The position numbers and the translations under genes are program-made. The notes beneath the pieces are model-generated. The model saw only the letters and a program-made list of their open reading frames with translations, made no database searches and was not told the DNA's origin. From Balneolales bacterium (GTDB lineage: Bacteria; Bacteroidota; Rhodothermia; Balneolales; HLUCCA01), in NCBI GenBank assembly GCA_022565415.1, contig JAIUMT010000028.1:1-17533 (forward strand): a stretch of DNA of 17,533 nucleotides, read 5' to 3'. Within the stretch, counting starts at the first letter, position 1. Each line of letters opens with the position of its first letter. This document shows, piece by piece, positions 14,901 through 17,533 of this stretch.

Positions 14901-16440
14901 CACGGCCGGAAATCCGGATTTCAACACCGACATTGAACTGCTTCAGGGACGAATCTCAGGCGTTTCGATCGATTCACTGCTATTTGCAGCTGAATATCAT
15001 CACGATGATGCGCGTTTCGAAATCGGAACCCGCGTGGTTTCGGCAGGTCAGTTGGCTGCTAGAATCGACGGAAGCGTGCCATTTTCGATAGATATGCGCA
15101 CATTTGAAGTTGATTTGCCCGAAGATGAACAGGGGCTCGATATTCGAATTCTTACCAACGATTTCAATTTAGCTGCCTTCAACCAGTTTGCCGACCGGGA
15201 CGTTATGCGAAATATAGCCGGCCGACTTGGCGCCGATTTGAACATAAACGGAACGTACGAGCAGCCCGAGGTTACCGGTTCTCTGAAACTCGAACGTGGT
15301 GTGGTATCTTTAGTCGATAATAATGTCACCATTCGCGATATTGAAACTGATATATCATTCAATAATGATGTTATACGGCTTAACAACCTCTCGATGCAAA
15401 GTTCAGGCAGCCTCAGTGGTTCGGGCGAAATATCCCTAGATGGATTTGCACCACAAAATGTGAGTATTAATCTGCGTGCGAGAAACTTCAGAGTGTACAA
15501 CACACGAGATATTCAAGTCATTTTCTCAATGAATACAGAGCTCACAGGCGGATTTGAAACGCCAAAACTCACTGGAAATGTGCAACTGGAGCGGGGATAT
15601 CTCTTCCTCGATAACTTTGGCGAACGTACTGTCGAAGATGTTGTCCTCGAAGGCGAAGATGAGTCTACGTTCGATGGATATGCCTTTTGGGAGGCTCTCG
15701 AAATGGAGTTGAACTTTAGCACCGATCGTAATTTCTGGGTTCGAAATCGGTCCCGGCCAGAAGTGAACCTGCAATTAACTGGCGAGCTCGATTTGGTGAA
15801 ATCCCCGAACAGCGACATTGAGGTTTTTGGCTCGATGGGAGCCAGCGACGGCTTTATTTCCCAACTCGGACGCCGATTCGATATTGAAGAGGCCACAGTT
15901 GTGTTTAGCGGTCCACCCGAAAATCCGGATTTGGCCATTCGCTCGGTTTATGAGTTGCGCCAACCCACTGATGTCAAAATCTGGTACATCATCGGCGGAA
16001 ACGTGGAAGATCCTCAGTTCACCTACGAAAGTGAGCCTCAAATGGAACTTCAGGATATCGTCAGTTATACCCTGTTCGGCCGACCATTTCACGCACTCAT
16101 GGGCTGGCAGCAATCCGTTTCCGGTGGTTCGGAGGGAGGCGTTGCAGATGCCGCTGTCGATATCCTGCTAGATCGCGTTGAACAATTTGCAGCGCAAGCG
16201 CTTGGGGTCGATGTGCTCACAATCGATAACACCCGCACCGGCGGACAATCGGGTACCACCATCAAAGCAGGTAAATACATATCCGACCGAATGTTCGTGG
16301 CGCTTATTCAAGAACTAGGAGCCACCGTTAGTAGTCAAGTAATGCTCGAGTACGAACTTCGCCGAAACTTGAATATTATCGTAACCGGTAGCGACGATAA
16401 TCGAAGCGGTGTAGATGTACAGTGGAAACGCGACTACTAA
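11974..16440 (+). CDS. tamB: TamB-like translocation and assembly module protein (DUF490/AsmA-like)
   Basis: A 1488-residue protein with a cytoplasmic basic stretch (KKRRK, 9-13), one inner-membrane anchor (about 15-31) and a very long periplasmic part made of repeated beta-strands, as in the AsmA-like bridge proteins that form a lipid-carrying groove. The C-terminal third matches the TamB/DUF490 domain: an LERGYLFLDN segment, a FWVRNRS...LTGELDL block, FDIEEATVVFSGPPENP, and a final barrel-contacting region that includes SYTLFGRP and AGKYISDRMFVAL. TamB contacts TamA at the outer membrane and is implicated in outer-membrane protein assembly and phospholipid transport. The ATG follows the tamA stop by three bases without a Shine-Dalgarno, so it is probably translationally coupled. 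It is longer than E. coli TamB (1259 residues) but complete. Confidence 0.93.
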   Translation: MSNEETHIKKRRKWPWILLATIIVLIGGIRFALQSDAVLNILREQVQKIASEQLNGELEIDSFTGDLLGEITLRGVRLIDHEGSELARIDSLSASYGIWSLISGPFQINDISVYQPHVNATQIDEDQWNLLKILPESEEEASETFPLDIHQIRVFNGSARVESTYLLPDNVISVDSLHVNGGISLREEGIRSRLSQLDFLLTEGRLPEPIRFDIAAETDENTYTLNKLVVSTGRTMLEMYAHYEDDGADVDLDLELKPLSWRDVLAYTEDPYFMQDVSLELGVSGSFADLKTTLTVQSAGLENLYLELDGNFEADPRITRIGISSGYIDLPRITGDAGLPYIGAVDVQLTGLFSPADVNNASLSGDIWVSDVRSSPYRLSDFAATLNLNQERLTSDVRLTLDNQQIEINADVNRVFDENLAWAVTLNGERLDVGKWAAIEDLDLITTIMLEAKGVGYEPGATPWDIDFLATDTRFDEQNVDRLEINADVSANEIELLSVLRLESSSVELNGAAFNWQTDDIAYSFYLETTELDLRDIAGLEEFPTSINLRALGEGRGIDLETMQVTSSLEIDSSIVNGADIERFQANLYLQNAVLELRNTFLESTLATGKLDVRQNIVDAFSPQNRIDFNLEIGNLNPLAPLAGVDFLDVSGTAAGSYSTGPSGKPQIEATLSLRDITVDSIYVSRVEGRSTVQLGDEIDYEMDLRISDLLVAEFGLDNLWITTEGTQRDSSVVGNYRINVDFSENTRINTQAQYNVLLGENDLRVALETDVLQLRDSNYSYNLRNSFMLYLEDELVRIEPIILTGSEGVELQLEVEQYMAEAFRGRFEASEVNLAILQRIAMDEAMFDGMMNGAIHFDVDLSSSFYDVESNLIITELDFNGFLIDSFDVDLLLRDNRLKGGFLAMRDSVMLAEAELDLPFQIGDPTEFDDSFFEEFVSARLATQEFDLSEESALTALLGLDGVTGRLNLSASLEGTAGNPDFNTDIELLQGRISGVSIDSLLFAAEYHHDDARFEIGTRVVSAGQLAARIDGSVPFSIDMRTFEVDLPEDEQGLDIRILTNDFNLAAFNQFADRDVMRNIAGRLGADLNINGTYEQPEVTGSLKLERGVVSLVDNNVTIRDIETDISFNNDVIRLNNLSMQSSGSLSGSGEISLDGFAPQNVSINLRARNFRVYNTRDIQVIFSMNTELTGGFETPKLTGNVQLERGYLFLDNFGERTVEDVVLEGEDESTFDGYAFWEALEMELNFSTDRNFWVRNRSRPEVNLQLTGELDLVKSPNSDIEVFGSMGASDGFISQLGRRFDIEEATVVFSGPPENPDLAIRSVYELRQPTDVKIWYIIGGNVEDPQFTYESEPQMELQDIVSYTLFGRPFHALMGWQQSVSGGSEGGVADAAVDILLDRVEQFAAQALGVDVLTIDNTRTGGQSGTTIKAGKYISDRMFVALIQELGATVSSQVMLEYELRRNLNIIVTGSDDNRSGVDVQWKRDY

Positions 16441-16509
16441 GTTGCGATCGACTTTCGTATTCAATAGCTTCCCCTAAGTTTTTATAAACAGTCGCTTATC
16501 GGAGACCGA
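16441..16509. other. Short tamB-downstream intergenic gap
   Basis: There are 69 bases between tamB and the next gene on the same strand. I see no hairpin followed by a U-tract; GTTTTTATAAAC (about 16479-16490) is a weak AT-only palindrome. The downstream gene may be co-transcribed with tamAB or have its own promoter here. Confidence 0.4.
16501..16504 (+). promoter_or_regulatory. Ribosome binding site GGAG of the DUF2207-like gene
   Basis: GGAG lies five bases before the ATG at 16510. It fixes the start upstream of the tandem hydrophobic repeats, in preference to the internal ATG at 16666. Confidence 0.55.
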
Positions 16510-17533
16510 ATGAATTATCTATCACCTGTTTGTGCAAGGTTTGCCTCAGCCTATGCTGTATTGTTAAGTGCCATCGACAAGCTCGTTGGTAAGCCTGTGT
16601 TGTTGTTTGTCTCAGTCTGGGCTGTATTGTTAAGTGTTATCGACAAGCTTGTTGGTAAGCCTGTGATGTTGTTTGCCTCAGTCTGGGTTGCCTTGTTAGT
16701 CGTAGTATTGGCACCGATTCCGTCAGTGGCTTTTCAGGTCGAAGAGCCCGAAACCACCGACAACGGTGATTTGAACCACCTCAGGCCCGAGTTTTTTGAC
16801 ACCCTCCGCATTGATCTCACCATCACCACAAATGCCGATATTATCGTCCGCCTCCGACAATATCACCCATCCGCAAACGATAGAAGAACATTTTTTATAC
16901 CGACACACGACCCGAACGGCGACATCAATATTCGCGACGTTCGTGTTGTTATCGATGATGTTCCTCTCACGGAGGTCGATAATTACGACGCACAAAACAA
17001 CACGTTTAAGGTTGCCGGGCATGGTGGATTGGCGATTTGGCCCCCGCGATTGTGGCGCGATTACCCCATCGACATCGGCTATACGCTCTCGAATGCAATT
17101 GTGACCGACGGCACTTGGGCCCACGCTGAGGGACACACCATCGGATGGACACGCGAGTACGACGGATTCATCGCTGATATTCGGGTGCGCTACGAACGGT
17201 CTCAAAACCCCGAACGAATCCATTTCATCGCGCAAGATGGACAGATAATTGGGTCGAATAGTCGTTCTGAGGTTGGCGTTGCTACAGACGGACAAGTACG
17301 CTTTCTGATGCAGACTTCAATCGGCTCCGGGGTGATACATCTGGTGTTCCCGGCTCAATATATTCAATCAGGCGCTGAACGAACGCGCTTTTCCCGATCA
17401 CCTGAAGAGGTTTTATCTCGGGTAGAGGCGGCCATAGAAGAAGAAGCCCGTCAGCAAGCTGAGGTTGCAGAACGACGACAATCCGGCCGCACATTTGGCG
17501 GATTTCTGTTCTTGTTGAGTTTGGCACTTTCGT
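16510..17533 (+). CDS. Exported/membrane protein with DUF2207-like N-terminal domain (partial, 3' end off window)
   Basis: The frame is open from ATG 16510 to the window edge (341 codons). A GGAG site five bases upstream supports this start. Residues 1-75 hold two near-identical 22-residue units (16-37 and 38-59) and a third hydrophobic stretch (52-74) that would serve as a signal or anchor, with possible cleavage near VAF-Q. Residues 92-285 are a beta-rich extracytoplasmic domain whose order (DVRVVIDDVPL, then YPIDIGYTL, then REYDGFIADIRVRYE) recalls the N-terminal half of DUF2207/YciQ-type membrane proteins. A Glu/Arg-rich helix (297-326) leads into a membrane segment starting at about 329, where the window ends. 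The family role is unknown. The gene follows tamB by 69 bases. The family call is moderate and the coding call strong. Confidence 0.75.
   Translation, partial: MNYLSPVCARFASAYAVLLSAIDKLVGKPVLLFVSVWAVLLSVIDKLVGKPVMLFASVWVALLVVVLAPIPSVAFQVEEPETTDNGDLNHLRPEFFDTLRIDLTITTNADIIVRLRQYHPSANDRRTFFIPTHDPNGDINIRDVRVVIDDVPLTEVDNYDAQNNTFKVAGHGGLAIWPPRLWRDYPIDIGYTLSNAIVTDGTWAHAEGHTIGWTREYDGFIADIRVRYERSQNPERIHFIAQDGQIIGSNSRSEVGVATDGQVRFLMQTSIGSGVIHLVFPAQYIQSGAERTRFSRSPEEVLSRVEAAIEEEARQQAEVAERRQSGRTFGGFLFLLSLALS
16555..16686 (+). repeat. Tandem duplication, two 66-bp copies in the DUF2207-like gene
   Basis: Copy one is 16555-16620 and copy two 16621-16686; by eye they differ at five positions. They encode residues 16-37 and 38-59, each ending in a hydrophobic run after an IDKLVGKPV block. 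A more divergent trace of the unit precedes copy one (PVCARFASAY) and follows copy two, so about three staggered units can be recognised. The 22-codon unit keeps the frame. Confidence 0.9.

Noticed and set aside
15048..15503. Minus-strand frame of 151 codons inside tamB
   Set aside because: Shadow of tamB: Ser/Arg-rich product typical of antisense reading, with no domain.
16441..16509. Terminator after tamB
   Set aside because: Only an AT-only weak palindrome is visible, without a GC stem and U-tract.
16723..17295. Minus-strand frame of 190 codons
   Set aside because: It is the antisense of the open DUF2207-like frame, which has a ribosome site, a signal-like N-terminus and domain order; the antisense product has no recognisable features.

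Overview
The window looks like chromosomal DNA from a diderm bacterium of the Bacteroidota/FCB type, possibly a Balneolota or Rhodothermota relative; the lineage is an inference. The clues are several Sec-exported and lipoprotein products, an Omp85/TamA plus TamB pair, non-ATG starts, and the near absence of Shine-Dalgarno sequences. Nearly everything encoded here acts in the cell envelope. I found no rRNA, tRNA, CRISPR array, transposase or phage gene.

Left arm (1-4565, minus strand): a cell-wall and transport cluster read in the order dacB (D,D-carboxypeptidase/PBP4), ABC-transporter ATPase, 12-segment ABC permease, and a class A beta-lactamase-fold lipoprotein whose C-terminus lies beyond base 1. 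The dacB stop and the ATPase start are one base apart. Divergent to dacB lies a two-domain rhodanese lipoprotein (4717-5628, plus).

Middle (5574-9640, minus strand): a tight three-gene operon encodes an M14 zinc carboxypeptidase lipoprotein, a UshA/5'-nucleotidase-like metallophosphoesterase and a class I SAM methyltransferase. The phosphoesterase has a Val/Asp-alternating repeat near its N-terminus and a C-terminal membrane anchor. The methyltransferase gene runs 55 bases into the 3' end of the oppositely oriented rhodanese gene.

A gene-free gap of about 320 bases (9641-9960) separates this operon from the right arm and holds several TGCA-centred inverted repeats. A possible 10-codon leader ORF starts in its last 30 bases and ends on the tamA start codon.

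Right arm (9961-17533, plus strand): tamA (Omp85 barrel with POTRA domains) and tamB (a 1488-residue inner-membrane-anchored AsmA-like/DUF490 protein) are three bases apart and should form the translocation and assembly module, or a lipid-transfer module, spanning the periplasm. Next is an incomplete ORF for an exported membrane protein resembling DUF2207. Its N-terminus contains a fresh 66-bp tandem duplication that repeats a hydrophobic segment.

I see no convincing, wholly new multi-gene system. The most unusual local features are the two coding-sequence tandem duplications, the possible leader-coupled TTG start of tamA, and the tail-to-tail gene overlap.
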